From positions 91,573,890 to 91,637,889 of the forward strand of contig JAVMKO010000003.1 of the NCBI GenBank assembly GCA_032164245.1: 64,000 nucleotides of DNA, read 5' to 3'. The notes beneath the pieces were generated by a model that searched no databases, was not told where the DNA came from, and saw nothing but the letters and a program-made list of their open reading frames with translations. The DNA comes from Sternotherus odoratus (taxonomy: Eukaryota > Chordata > Testudines > Kinosternidae). Positions 34,752 to 46,778 of the stretch are shown here, one piece after another; the stretch's first letter is position 1; each line of letters begins with the position of its first letter. A program made the translations under genes and the position numbers.

Positions 34752-35789
34752 CCCCTGAAATCAAGCTAACACAGAACATGCTACCTGCTTGCTGACCAGT
34801 ATATTGCTTTATGAACACATCATTAGTGTTTTATGATCTGCACTGGCTGCTGTATGCTTTCCTGATAGAGTTTGTGTTCTATTTTTATCTATAAATGATG
34901 AAATAGCTTGGGACTAGACTGCCTCTTTACTAATGTGATACTGCCATAAGGTGTATTCCAGAAAGGGCCTAGACTAAGCCAGCCACCTTGCCCCAGCTCT
35001 CTGAAATAGCCCAAATTTGTTGAATTTAAGGATGTTCCCAAGTCTCTCAATATTCCTTCTTCTTTGAGGGACCAAGGGTGTGTTCAGGATTAGTATGTGT
35101 AGATAGGTGGGGTACTGTTTGGGTTGGGTTTACCTCTTTTTATAGTTATTGTCTGATTTGGGGTTGCAGGGGCTGTAGAGAGGCTATTGGCTTCATTTGC
35201 ACGTATGGGTGTGTGTGTGTGTGTGTGTGTGTGTATTTTTTTTTTTTTAATCCATAGAGCTTTGCAAAGGAGCTTCCACACTTTTTTATATTGGTGTTAG
35301 AAATCAAAGTAATTGAAAAAAGGGTAGTAAATGGTTTGGTTCAGAAATTGCCTAGGCACTGAAGCTAAGCAGAACCCCCTCAGATAGCCAAGCCATATAG
35401 AATTATTTTGCCAGTTTGGGGCTGGTCTGTAGCAATTTACTAAAGCTACTGAAGCATGGGCATCATCCACAAATTACAGAGGAACACAATGTTGCATTCT
35501 CAGGCAGTAGCCAGTGCCACCTGCAGGAACTATGTTACTATGTGTTGTTTCTATAGTTCAGTGTACAGCAACTTTAAAAACCATATGAGAGAGATGTAAC
35601 AAATTTGAATGATCATATCAGAGGATGTTGTGCTCCATTTTTTTACTGTATAGATATAATCATGATGATACACAGTTTAGGATAAATTGTTGGTTAAATA
35701 ACCCCCAAACAGCAATGCTACCTAAACCACAGAAGTATGGGATGATATAGACACCACCTTGCTTACACTAGGAAATAACCATTGGAAGT
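34752..35789. other. AT-rich sequence with (GT)n tract
   Basis: A (GT)n microsatellite lies at about 35,209-35,234, followed by poly-T. No gene was recognised. A 39-nt exon-like minus interval near 35,134-35,172 is open in two frames and is not called. Confidence 0.4.
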
Positions 35790-35903
35790 TGGGGGAGGGG
35801 GAGCTGGAATGTGCTGCCCCAAGATTGGACGGAATGCCACCCCTTAAAATGTGCCGCCCGAAGCATGTGCTTCCTAGGCTGGTTCTTCCTGGAGCCGGCC
35901 CTG
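35790..35903 (+). mobile_element. hAT MITE fragment (CCGGCCCTG end)
   Basis: The right end GGAGCCGGCCCTG matches the ends of the elements at 40,586 and 45,597. The left end is missing and no target duplication is visible. Confidence 0.5.
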
Positions 35904-35940
35904 TATTTGATCTATGCATAATAAATCTACTATATTATCC

Positions 35941-36055
35941 ATGATTCAGGAAAGCACTTAAGCATGTGATTAGCTTTAATCAAGTGCTGAAGTCTGATTT
36001 GAGTTAAGTATGTGATTGTACTGTCTTGAGTAGGAATGCTTTCCTGAACTGGGGC
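35941..36055. repeat. hairpin MITE (GGAAAGCACTTAAGC type)
   Basis: 'gattcaggaaagcacttaag' at the left is mirrored by 'gaatgctttcctgaactgg' at the right, giving a diverged hairpin. A relative lies at about 24,753-24,850. Confidence 0.5.
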
Positions 36056-36120
36056 CAACCCATGCAATTGTTGCTGCTGGTGTCCATAGGGAGATGTTTT
36101 GCTTGTCTCTCAAGAATTAG

Positions 36121-36345
36121 GCTATGTCTACACTACAGACCTTACAGTCGAACAGCTGTACCGCTGCAGCTGCAAGGTCTCCCGTGTAGCCACTCAGGTA
36201 TGTGCTCTCTCTCTCTCTAAAATATATATAATATAATTAAACCACCCACCAGTTAGTGATGGTAGCTATGTTTGTGGGAGACAGTCTCCCACCGACATAG
36301 TGCTGTCCACATAGGTGCTTTTGTCGGAGAAACTTATGTTGGTTG
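36121..36345 (+). mobile_element. Harbinger-type MITE, right end lost
   Basis: The left end GGCTATGTCTACACTACAGA is intact. Inside are a short palindrome (CAGCTGTACCGCTGCAGCTG) and 'tgggagacagtctccca', then 'gacatagtgctgtccacat', which also occurs in the element ending at 5,955. The right terminus is degraded. A CT/TA microsatellite has grown at about 36,206-36,235. Confidence 0.6.
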
Positions 36346-38340
36346 AGGTGTGTTTTTCTTTCACTGATTTGTTTATTTCAAATAAGAATCCAAACATTGG
36401 GTGGTGGTTATTTCAAAATGCTAACCCTTTTTGGAGTACAATTAGAAAGTGCTGCTTTTATTAAGGCAACACTTTAAGCAAGATATGCTGTTTTACTGTG
36501 CCATGTCCTTATGTAATACAAATGAATTGTATTTATGTTGAGTTCCTTTTTAAATACCTTTTAATTACTGATCTGCTGTTCACTGTGTATTATTTTGAAC
36601 ATTGCAATGAATGGAAATATCTGTCATTTCTGCTGTTTTTTGGAGCACTTCATATTTTTAATATTAAAGTTGACTTCCTTTTTACTTTTTCTGTAACTTC
36701 TGAAGTATTTGCAGCAGTTCTGGTGTTGAAAATCAGAGCAAAAATTTATTTAGACCTCCTACTGGGCCCATGTGGGTGGCCCTGGCTGATTATGGCATGT
36801 AAAAATGCATAGCCACAAATCTGCCTACTTTTGGTTACTATTAAAGCCTTGCTTATTTTACTTGAGAAACATAAACAGTATAGTTGTATTTATTCATAAT
36901 ATCATGGATAAATGCATATTGCATTTCAAGCTTCCTAACTGGGTGATGGTAATAGGGAGCATTTATGTAACACTTTTCAATGTTCCTGCAAAAGTGTCCA
37001 AACGTATATACAGTAATTAGAATCACAAACACTGTAACATTGTAATATTGATGGACCCAGGAATTTTAACTGTCAGGTGGCCTAATAGCACAGGAATAAC
37101 AATGTCTTTGTCAATAATTTGCAGCTCAAATAAAAACATCTAAAAGTGTCCTGTAAGATTATTTTTTATGAGGTCACTTGTATGATTGAAGTCAGAACTG
37201 TGTTTAACCCAGAGGTTCACAGTAGGATTGTTGTATACATTGAGTTATTTGGGTTAGAAGGTAAGCGGGGTTGCATCTATCCATCTAATCTACAATAATA
37301 TAACCCCAGCACTGCTTATGGCCATTGCAAAAGGAAAGGGTCCCTTCCTTAATTTGATAAGTTTTATATCTTATATTTGGCCAACTCCAAATGATCAAAA
37401 TTCACATTAGCATCCTCCTTTAAACAACAAACATACATGAGACTGGCTTAACAATCATGAATAATAATACATTTGGGGTTCTTTTATTTTAGTCTTTCAA
37501 TTTGCAACACACTCAAGATTTTTTTCTGCAACTACGAGGCTTAGAAAATTACATTATTTCTTAAATGAAAGCTGAGATCCTTGCATAGTCCCTTCCTTCC
37601 AGGAGCTGTGGTTTTAAATAAGACATTGTGTTGGTGATCCCTTGGGGTCAAGGATAATCTTTCACAGGTATTACTCTTATAGGTCCTTTCGTGACTGAGG
37701 AGTCTGATCCTTGAGCCACAGGCTCATTGGCAGACATTGCAGGTGGTGTTGGAAGTCAAGGTTGAGCCATGATTGCTGCGTAACTTGCAGCTCTTACTCA
37801 GGCAAAACTCTCTCTGAAGTCAGGGGGAATTTTGTCTGTGGAAAGACTGTGCAGGATTTGATTTTGATAGGAGATGAACAAAACTCTTCTATAAAATCTC
37901 TTGGTTAACAGAGCATCTGGTGCTTTCTAAATAAGCCTCAATAAGTCTCCTATATTCCTATGTTGAATTCCACCCTGAAACTTGTAAGACCATGCCTATC
38001 ATTTTTAAAGATTTGTATGTATTTTTAAAATTGTGAATGCATCCATAGCACTGGACAGCCATGTCTGGTATAAATATAAATAAATATGCTTGAGAAATCA
38101 GAAATACGTTGTATTGTTGCATTTTATATATACAGTTCATTTGATAAAGATCTGTGCTGAAATGTTTATTTTTGTTTTAGGGCTGACAGTAGGAATTTGA
38201 ACAACCCATATCTGATACATAGGGCATAAGGGTTTGAAAAAATCTGAAGCCCCTTTTTTGATTCACACACACTATTCCCTACATCACTTTATACCAAAGC
38301 TAAGATGCAGAAGTTTTCCAAAATGCTGTATTTGGTCACC
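36346..38340. other. AT-rich sequence, no gene seen
   Basis: About 37,795-37,880 ('actcaggcaaaactctctct ... tgtggaaagactgtgcagga') looks like an old hairpin MITE. The rest shows no family and no domain. The + ORF at 36,498-36,812 is hydrophobic by base composition only. Confidence 0.4.
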
Positions 38341-38348
38341 TTGTAGAC

Positions 38349-38581
38349 CAGTGTTGTTCAAAGATTTCCGGCCGCGGCCCCCTTCCGCAGTCCAGCATCC
38401 ACTCACGGCCCCCCGGGGTACATCCGCCGAATTGAAAGCTTCCACTTTCTGTGACAGCAATTTGGTGGGACAAAAATAGATTGCCCGTCTATTCGGCGGT
38501 CTTCTGGGCTGGATCGGCAGTGGCACCGGGGTCTCACGCACCCCGGGGGAGGTCTCCTGCACCCCACTTTGAAGACCACTG
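38349..38581. mobile_element. 233-bp hAT MITE with perfect 8-bp duplication
   Basis: TTGTAGAC flanks both sides (38,341-38,348 and 38,582-38,589). The ends CAGTGTTGTTCAAAGATTTC and CACTTTGAAGACCACTG are inverted repeats. The interior is CpG- and C-rich and non-coding. Confidence 0.92.
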
Positions 38582-38589
38582 TTGTAGAC

Positions 38590-39847
38590 CATCCTGTGAA
38601 TTCCAGAGCATATCCATACAAGTAAACCAACTTTCTTGTATGAGGATTTATAGACAGAAAAGTTGTGATATTTTTTTTTGGTATGCCTTTAAGCTTCTAA
38701 TGCCATAACTGTGCTGCTATCACTTAATACAAAAATGTCTAGTGCCATAAACTGCATTGCACATCATAAACCATCACCAGACATGTTCCATTCCCCCAAT
38801 GAGTTCTCTCTCTCTCTTTCTGTGGTTGGAATGCAATCTCCTTGGGGCAAAGAACTGTCTTCCTCTCGTTTCGTACACCTGCTGTGAGAGCTTAACTAAT
38901 AACAAGGGATGTATTTTGAATCAGTAAAGGGAAAACATTAACATTTTGCAGAGGCTTAAAAAGAGACTTGAAAAATGTTTGATACATACTATCTATAAGC
39001 CAATACGAAAGATGAGCCATTAGCATAAACCAGTGGAAAATCTTGTGGTGAAGTTCATTCAAGTCGAGAAACAGATGAGTTGAAAAAGCAGGAAGGCTTG
39101 TTTTTGTTTTCCAATCTATTAATAAAAACTAGACATGAGTGACACCTACCAGTTCTAAAATCTTGAAGGATATGATAGTGAATTTAACTGATTGTTTCAT
39201 AACTACAGATAATACTTTGTTTAATAAATCAGTTAATTTTAAATACAAACATGTTTTGATATACTTAAGAAAAATTATATATCCAGAATATTTGAGAGCC
39301 CGTATTTAACTAATGAAAAAAAATTTAAATGCTGTTTTTGTGTATTTTAATTGAATTCCAATATCCATCCAGATGCATTTTGCCACAAAGTGGGGGGGGG
39401 GGGGAGGGGAGGGGGACAACAAAATGCTATAGTAAATAAGAAATGCATCATTTACCATATTATGATAAAAATGGAAAAATTTAAGAATCTGAATAAATTT
39501 ATGTTAAGCTAAGCAGTCATTTAAATAAATTTAGATAGACATAGTGTATCCTCCTGGTTAGCAAAAGTACAAAGTATAGTGTAAAGACTATATTTAATTG
39601 TGAAATCAACATGTTTTAAAGGTTACTAACCAATGAGAATCAAACTTAATTTTATTTCATCTTGTTTTGCATTTGTACTTATTTTTAAAGCAAGGTTTCC
39701 TGGTTGCTGATTTTTAAATCGATTAATATGGAAATCAGTCCACCCTGTTAGACACACTTGAACTGGATGAAATGATTATTGAAGAAAGTTTCAAAGAAAT
39801 AAATGTGTGGTATTGCTAAGAGATTATATAAAGTATAGGGGGTGACT
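38590..39847. other. AT-rich sequence with L2 remnant
   Basis: About 38,811-38,885 ('caatctccttggggcaaaga ... cctgctgtgagag') resembles the 3' part of an L2 LINE. A G-rich run lies at 39,392-39,415. No gene was recognised. Confidence 0.45.
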
Positions 39848-40068
39848 GGGAAGGGGTGGTGGCTATCTACAAATGTTTGAAGGGTTTAAACCAGAGAAAA
39901 GTCAAAGGTATAAGGCTGGTGCAAACAGGCCAAGAGTAGTGGGATGCCACTGAGAGGGAAAAGTCAGGATGAATTTCAGGAAATACCTCCTGACAGTTGG
40001 TTCCATTAGGCTGTGGAATATTCTCCCAAGGGAAGTGATTTAAAAGCCCCATTGAAGGGAAACACCCC
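39848..40068 (+). mobile_element. CR1 3' region fragment, sense
   Basis: The words 'aggatgaatttcaggaaata', 'ctcctgacagttggttccat' and 'taggctgtggaatattctcc' follow the CR1 order near the end of ORF2 and 3' UTR. It is short, diverged and non-coding. Confidence 0.72.
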
Positions 40069-40585
40069 AAAATAGGTTGTACAATATACTAATAAATACT
40101 GTGTACTGTTATGAAGGGCCTGTTTCCCAAGGGTGTTAACATAATCCAGAAAATGTCCAGCATTAAACAAGGGCTGAGGCCTGCTTAATACCATGGTGAA
40201 CACATCATTAAAAATCCTTTTAACCTTTTATTAACAATAAGGAAAACCATTAAAGCATTTGAAATATAAAGTATTGAATAAGGCTTTCATTTTAACATCA
40301 TCCCTTGTTCTCTCTCCATTTAGGTAGAGAGAGGTTTTAGAAGGAAAAACTGCCTTGTTTAACAGTCTGTTAGATGGTAGTAACTGTCATTTGGGGGAAG
40401 AGAGAAGATGTTAACTGAGATTGGCTGCAGCTGTTGCTGCTGCTGTTAGTCTGATCCTGTTTTATCCCAGGTGGTGGTTTGGGATTCAGCTGGAGCTGAT
40501 AGAGCGGTGGTGATGTCATCTGGGTTCTTCTTTCTGGCCTAATCTGGTCATGATGTGTCTCAAGATCAAAATGATGAAGGCCCAG

Positions 40586-40810
40586 CAGGGCCATGTAAGC
40601 TTTTTTGTCGCCTTAGACGGCAGTGGCATTTTGGCAGCTGCTCGCACGGCACCCGTCCGGTTCGGCGACATGTCGGCGGCCACAGCTGGAAGTGCACAGC
40701 GGCCACAAGAGCTGTCGCCAAAATGACGTTGAAAGCCCCAAAACGCCACCCTCAAAAACCAGTTCCACCTAGGCAACCGCGTAGGTCGCCTAGTTCTTGG
40801 ACCGGCCCTG
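40586..40810. mobile_element. hAT MITE (CAGGGCC ends)
   Basis: The ends CAGGGCCATGTAAGC and TTGGACCGGCCCTG form inverted repeats. The 8-bp flanks AGGCCCAG (40,578-40,585) and AGGTCCGG (40,811-40,818) match at 6 of 8 positions. The interior has repeated GCGGCC/GGCGAC words and is GC-rich. Confidence 0.7.
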
Positions 40811-40974
40811 AGGTCCGGCATCCAGGGAAATGGTGAGGGTGGCAGGTGTGATGGTGAAGCTTTCTCCAGTAGCCAATCTTCCTCTCCAAAGTCTCTCTCT
40901 TTAAGGGCTCACAAAAGGAATGGTGGGTGGAGTAGCCTAGCCCTTTGTTATTTTGTCTTACCATCTTTCAAACA

Positions 40975-41262
40975 CATCAATTTTCGTTCACTGATTTTTG
41001 CTTCTACATTTTGTGTGTTTACTGAGCATGATCTTAACACAGCCCTTAAGTTCTATCAGTTGGCTTTTTTTGTTTGGACTAATTCAGTTTGTGTGTCTCT
41101 TGCACAATTTCACACTTGTTGCTATTGTGACTCTTGTGAACTTTTGTATACTTTTCATAGTTGAGGGTAAATGTCACAATTGTCACAACAGGCCCTGCAG
41201 TGGCAGAGAGAGGAGTGACCTAAAATATCTTTTCCCTCTATACAGTCTATGATTCTGTTTTA
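40975..41262. repeat. dispersed repeat shared with 45,415-45,590, plus CR1-like tail
   Basis: 'tttggactaattcagt' followed by 'tgttgctattgtgact' aligns, with gaps, to 'tttggactaattcagt' and 'tgttgttataaggtta' at about 45,523-45,573. The block ends in 'cagtctatgattctg', typical of CR1 tails, so it may be part of a CR1 subfamily 3' end. Confidence 0.45.
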
Positions 41263-41743
41263 AGAGTAAGATCACTAATCACAATACAGTGATATTTTAA
41301 ATAAGCAAATACTATTTTTCCGAACAGACTTAAGTAAAAAACTATTTAATTTTTTTTTAAAAAAATAGACATCTACTTTGTAGTCTTTCCCAGTGATGTT
41401 CCTCTCAAAGTAACAATTTTGTTACTACGTTGGTTAACGTGGCTATGAATTGTTGCTACACAGGCTTTTGATTGAGAATTCACTTTAAAAAAAAAAAGAA
41501 TTGCAACACTGAGACAAACAAAACAAAAAAACATACAAAACCATCTCTACTTTGCTTTGATCCTCTAAAGTTATTGCACATATCTGCCAGGTTCATTGCT
41601 ATGTCCAACTGTGTTTTATAAAGCCTTAGTGCTACGTTTATTAATCTTAGATTCATATTATCCTGTTGAACAACACTTGTTGAAATGAATGGCATTCTTT
41701 TTTGGAGTGTGAGAGTGATCTAGGCTGAAATTGTATCCCTAAC

Positions 41744-41840
41744 CTGTGGAAGGAAAGGTGTCCTTCAGCTGGAATGTACTGGATTTGCTTTAGAATACTT
41801 TCCTTTCTTTGTCCCTCAGGTTTCACTAAGCTGGTCTCAG
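41744..41840 (-). CDS. candidate coding exon, minus strand (unidentified)
   Basis: This 97-nt interval is open in one frame only. It follows a strong acceptor (GTTTTATCTGGCATCTCAG, just above 41,840) and ends at the donor GTTAGG. The frame reads ETSLVKPEGQRKESILKQIQ and so on. The 34-nt interval at 43,957-43,924 (acceptor CTGGTTTTGCAG, donor GTGAGT, reading QEQRKQDLVES) would splice to it in frame (one base plus two). It overlaps the plus-strand candidate at 41,820-41,894, so at most one of the two is likely real. Confidence 0.25.
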
Positions 41841-41894
41841 CTGAGATGCCAGATAAAACACCAGGGGGTTCAGAAACCATCCCCAGGAATGAAG
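41820..41894 (+). CDS. candidate coding exon 1, plus strand (unidentified)
   Basis: The acceptor TTTCCTTTCTTTGTCCCTCAG precedes a 75-nt interval, and GTTAGT follows. In the frame that joins the next candidate exon it begins with two bases of a split codon and reads TKLVSAEMPDKTPGGSETIP and so on, ending with one base. It is richer in G+C than its surroundings. I do not recognise the protein. A competing minus-strand exon overlaps it. Confidence 0.3.
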
Positions 41895-43333
41895 GTTAGT
41901 ATTGTTTTCTTAACGAGAAATATCTCATTTTCTCTGACTAAATATTGCAGGCAAGAAACCTTAAAACCTTTTGTGACTTCAGCCTGTGAAAAACTTTAAA
42001 TTTAAAAAAGAGAGAGAATTGGCTTTTCAAAGATACGACTTATAGGAGAACTAGGAAAATCTTTCCTATATTGCCTAATTGAAAACATTTATTCCTCAAG
42101 ACAAATTTGTTCATAATTGATGACTTTTCACTTATTTGTGAGTAGCCTCTTTTCTATAATCTTTACTTCTTGATGGTATTTAAATGCATAATATTTTAAA
42201 AGATTTAGAGGTGTCCAATGGTCTAATAATTTTTCACCTTTTGGAGTGTGTGGACTAGTCTATTGCAATAAGATTAATGAGAATATTCTTATTGCCTAAA
42301 ACTAATATTTTCAAATGTGGGAGACTTAAATTAGCCACCCAGATCTATATTTAGGCACTTATTTAAGTGGCCTAAATTTTCACAGGAGCTGGTCTTGTCT
42401 AGTTCCTACTGAACTTCAAATGCTCAGCTTATCTGAAAATCAAGCTACTGGGGTTTTTTAGATGCATTTAAAAACTTTGAATGTTGTTCCTAGTGGAAAT
42501 TTTGTCATTGCAAATATATTGCATGGTCTCATAAGTTGAGTGGTCTTCTCTTAGAATAGTCCCAGGACTAGAAATAGAAGTGTTTTCCAGATCAGCATGG
42601 AGATATAGTAATTTGACAGCTTTGTGGGGAAAGCTTGCAGAGCGTGTGCCTGTCTCTGTGATCCGTAGCACACTTATCCCTGATTTCATAATTACCTCAG
42701 TAATTGTATCCCCTCAGTCTTTTTAAAATCATTTGTTATGAAGGTAATTTGCAATTCAGGTTGCTTTATCCTACTCTCCATATTTTTTTTAAAAAAATAT
42801 ATGATGTACAGCTTAGAATTGGGATTTTTAATATCTATACAGTATCTCTTTTTGACACTTATCCAGTGATATCTAGACCTTGTCACTTTGACATTTGAAA
42901 GATAACATGCATCACTTTATAAATAACAGCAGACAAATAATTCCTTTTCCTTTGAAAACTGGATTGTTTATCTACAAAGAGCCTGTTAAGTTCTTGTTAA
43001 TTAATTTACTTTGTGGTTCAGTAGGCATTGCTAAGGGCATTCTAAATGCAAGATTGAGACGCATGCAACTTGACACTGAACCCTTCAAATGACTTCTCAG
43101 TACAAACCTACACATTTTTATGTGCCTATCCTATGAATGATGTATCTTGTGCAGTAAAAGGGTTGTGATTATTTAAGATTAGATTTGATGTTTGAATTCT
43201 ACTTCTGTTAGAAATTTTATTTGGGGCAGGTTGTTGCATACCTTGTTGTATTTCTTAAAGAAAATTACAAAATCATGTTTATGATTGTGTAGTAGCATTA
43301 GTAAAGCCTAAGTAAGTTTTTATGATGTAAAAT

Positions 43334-43520
43334 TACAAACGCTCCTTGGCTTATGCAAGACCCAATTTATGCAAATTTGCACTTACGGAAAAAGTTCTAT
43401 AAGCCAGAAATAGGATTTTCAAGTTGCGGAAATTTTTGTGTAACGTACAGCATACGTTTCCGATTTGCACAAAATTTGAGTTACACAAGGCTTTCCTTAA
43501 CGGAATGATTGCATAAGTCT
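43334..43520. mobile_element. mariner-type MITE, diverged
   Basis: 'gctccttggcttatgcaaga' and repeated 'acttacgga' and 'tgcacaaaatttgagttaca' words form a diverged hairpin around 43,430. This resembles mariner MITEs with CTCCTCGACTTACGC-type ends. No clear TA duplication was found. Confidence 0.5.
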
Positions 43521-43579
43521 GTACCATATATTCATGTGGAAATATTAGATTAGTCATTCACTAATCCTTTTCTTCCCAG

Positions 43580-43650
43580 AGAAGAACCGGGATAAACTAG
43601 CACCAATTGAAAACTTTCAGCGCAAGTTTGGAAGAAAACTACTTCTGTGA
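43580..43650 (+). CDS. candidate terminal coding exon 2, plus strand (unidentified)
   Basis: The acceptor CACTAATCCTTTTCTTCCCAG leads into an open frame that completes the split codon left by 41,820-41,894. It reads EKNRDKLAPIENFQRKFGRK before a TGA at 43,648-43,650. Two CpGs and a basic, hydrophilic composition make it look coding. I see no poly(A) signal within the next several hundred bases, so it may not be a true last exon. The function is unknown. Confidence 0.3.
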
Positions 43651-44928
43651 AAGATCATTTTATTTTTTGTTACTATAATTCATTTTAATTCCCCACTTCA
43701 GTATGGGCCAATATTCTAGTTTGTAAGGTGGTGTTTTTGGGGTTTTTTTGGTTTTTTTTAAACTCTCCATCGTTAAGGAAAAAGGGATAGAGATTTAAGG
43801 GGACTCAGAAAGAACAGAGGGAAAGGAGGTTTCAGTGTACTTCCCCTCTAAAGCTGAAAGGGTAATCGAGATCTCTTTGATACCACACCTCATGGCTGGA
43901 TGGTAGGTCTATCTTTTACTCACAACTTTCTACCAGGTCTTGTTTTCTTTGTTCTTGCTGCAAAACCAGTTTGCTATTATTGCTCTTTTGAGCTTTTATA
44001 AAAGTTATACACTCCTCAAACATCCCACCACCAGCAGCATTTCCTCCAATCAACCTTAAACACAATGCTTTAGATTATTCAGAACACAGCTAAACATGAG
44101 GATTGTCCAAAATGTTCTGTCTAGAAATTTGCATTAGTGCTTGTCATAAGGTGGCTCCTGCCTGGGATGCCCTCCCGTAGCAGGCCACAGCACAACAATG
44201 GTGCCTACCTCAGTTTCTACTCAAGTAGTTCCCAGAAATAGTCCAAACAGTCTTTGAGTATAATTTGGGGGTAACTTATTACAGAGGAAAACTCTGTGAG
44301 TATAAACCATAGCAAATCAAGTCCCCAGCTATCCAGCAGTGTACAGCCCTGGCATGTCTCACCGTATGCAGCTCTGAGATATAACTCAGGCATCTCTCAT
44401 CATGCATCACCCCATACTTCACCCCTTTCTGGCTCTCAAGCTTCAGCTTTCTGGCTCAGAGAGCCAAACAAGCATCTCCCTCTTGCTCTCAGCCTTCAGC
44501 CCCTCTAGCCTTCTCTGTCTGGGGCTCTCTGGCTCAGAAAGGTCAGCAGGCATTGCTCTCTGGTCGCTTCCTGACAATTCCTCTCTCCTTACATGGACGG
44601 CTCTCTATAATGTTCCTCTAGGCAAGTCTGTACTGATCCTTCTGTTGCTCTCCTGTGCTCATTCTCATCTGTCCTTCCCCCTACTCTGTACTCTAGGGAA
44701 GCTCTGACTCACCAGGTCTCTTTCCCTCTGAGGCTCAGATGCCCTCTTTTAAGCTTCAGCTAGAGAGGGTCAGATGGCTAAGAAGGAAGAGACCAGTGTA
44801 CTATCACACAGGTCAGTGGCACTACTTGGCAGTGCCGGAAGCAAATTTATACTAAACACAGGTTGTAAACGTGTTGCGCTGAAAATTGTCACTGCACTTC
44901 CATGTAGCATGGAAAATCTGTCATAATG
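43651..44928. other. unassigned; CT-rich block
   Basis: About 44,390-44,740 is rich in CTCTCTGGCTC-type words, with imperfect short repeats, and could be part of an LTR or a decayed repeat. No termini were found. Confidence 0.3.
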
Positions 44929-44936
44929 ATATAGAC

Positions 44937-45244
44937 CAGCGGTTCTCAAACTTTTTGAGACCGCGACCCCTTTTCCGGCTGTGTCAGTGCCATGCGACCC
45001 CTCCAGTCCCCGCTGGGGGCGGGCGGGCGGCTGCGCCCCGGCCCCCCCCTCCCCGCCGGGGGGAGGGGGGGCGGGTGGGTGGCTGCCCCCCGGCCCCACT
45101 CTCCTCGCTGTGGGAGGGCGGCCGGCTGTGCCCTGGCCCCCCTCTCCCCGCCGTGGGCGGGCAGCGGCAGGAGCTCGCGACCCCCCCCCAGGAGCGCTCG
45201 GCGACCCCCTAGGGGGGTCGCAACCCCCAGTTTGAGAGAGCCTG
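44937..45244. mobile_element. 308-bp hAT MITE with perfect 8-bp duplication
   Basis: ATATAGAC flanks both sides (44,929-44,936 and 45,245-45,252). The ends CAGCGGTTCTCAAACTTTTT and CCCCCAGTTTGAGAGAGCCTG are inverted repeats. The interior (about 45,010-45,165) holds roughly three diverged GC-rich tandem units of about 55 bp. The overlapping long frames come from that composition. Confidence 0.92.
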
Positions 45245-45596
45245 ATATAGACTAAATATATGGGCCAAAGGTAGGCATGATTGCCCTAATAGTGAAGCTT
45301 GCTTATTGTAGCCAAGTTTCCCCCAAATCCCTCTCCCTCTCCCCCTCCCCCTCCCAGCAGGCAGTGATGGGTTCAATAGCGTATCCTCTCATTATTTTTT
45401 TCAACACTTAGGCCTAGTTTCTGACACCAATTTTATTTCACTGCTTTTTAGTCTCTCACTGTCCAGTTTACTAGGCTGATGTAACAGTTCTTTGGGTTAC
45501 AGCAGTAGGCTGTTTTCTGTTTTGGACTAATTCAGTCTGAGTCTCACCTTTCTTTTCCATTTGTTGTTATAAGGTTATTTTGACCTTTTATGAACT

Positions 45597-45825
45597 CAGG
45601 GCCGGCAGCAGCATCCCAAGCGTATGCTTGCGGCAGACCACGTTGGGGAGCAGCGCACCGTGCCTGATTGGGGTGGAGCACCGCTTCCTCTTTCAGCGGC
45701 ATTTCGGCGGCCGTACTCGTGCCGCCACTTCATATTTGGGCGGCGGGTCCACAACTGCAGAATGGTGTTTTTCTTTGTTTTTTTTCCCGCCACTTTGGGC
45801 AGCAAAAGAGCTGGAGCTGGCCCTG
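45597..45825. mobile_element. 229-bp hAT MITE with perfect 8-bp duplication
   Basis: TATGAACT flanks both sides (45,589-45,596 and 45,826-45,833). The ends CAGGGCCGGCAGCAGC and GCTGGAGCTGGCCCTG are inverted repeats. It is related to 40,586-40,810 and 35,790-35,903. It inserted into the dispersed repeat that starts near 45,415. Confidence 0.93.
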
Positions 45826-46017
45826 TATGAACTTACACTCATTTCTTACAGTTCATCACAATTAGGGTAGATTTGGAGGCCAATTACCACAAGAAGTCCC
45901 AAGCTGAAAGCTGGCCTTCTCTCATATGAGATTTTTCAGATTTTCCTGTTTTCTGTGCCCTCCACCCCACAATTTAAGTGCTCAACATCTACAGGCATTG
46001 ACCATTAAAAAGAAGAA

Positions 46018-46250
46018 GAATGGTCCAGTGTTTAGGTGCTGGCCTAGGACTTAAAAGATTAGGGTTCAATTCCATGCTCTGCTACAGATTTTGTTTCTGA
46101 CCTGGGGGAATTCACTTAGCCTCTCTGCCTCACACCTCATATGTAAAATGAGGATGTTAATACCTTCCTACTTCACAGGGGTGTTGAGAATAAATACATA
46201 AAAGATTGTGAAGTGGTCAGATACTAAGGCAATGGGGGCCCCCCTAAGTA
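46018..46250 (+). mobile_element. MIR SINE, nearly full length
   Basis: The tRNA-derived head has 'ttagggttcaattccatgct', a B-box-like segment. The core has 'cttagcctctctgcctcaca' and 'tgtaaaatgaggatgttaat', and the L2-like tail has 'ggggtgttgagaataaatac'. These appear in the order of MIR. Divergence is high, as expected for an ancient SINE. Confidence 0.87.
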
Positions 46251-46778
46251 CCTAAGAAAGATAGATAGGCATGAGAATATTGCTCTGTGTGTTGAATTGC
46301 CCCATATCTAGTTAGTTGGTCTAGTGTTTATGCAATGGGATGTAATATAGCAAATATTGGCTGGCTGAAGACAGGTTAAACAGTCATTCACTGTAAACTA
46401 TGTATTCTTTTCTTGTCAAAGTTGTGAGTTTGTCAGCAAGGGGTGGAATTGCATATAAGAAATTTTATTTAAAAATATTTTTCCATATTATGTCACAACA
46501 ATGCAGTGTATTAACATGTCAAATGTGTACATGAAGAAGATCAGGTAACCAAAATCTGAATGTTCAGAGGGATTACTAATTTGTGTTCCTAATGTACTCT
46601 CTTCAGTCGTCCTTGTCCATCTGTTGGCTATTTGAGTGTTTGACAGATATTTAAGCAGGTGAATGGTAAATGCATGCTTAAGAAAAGAGTTTAGAAGGAT
46701 TGTAATACTCACTTCTAGAATTGGAGGTTTATTTTTTTGGGACAATGCCAGTATGTACAGGCAGGACTGAACTTTCCA

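Noticed and set aside
40962..41012. Exon-like minus interval with donor GTAAGA
   Set aside because: It overlaps a dispersed repeat also present at about 45,415-45,590, and its acceptor has no pyrimidine tract.
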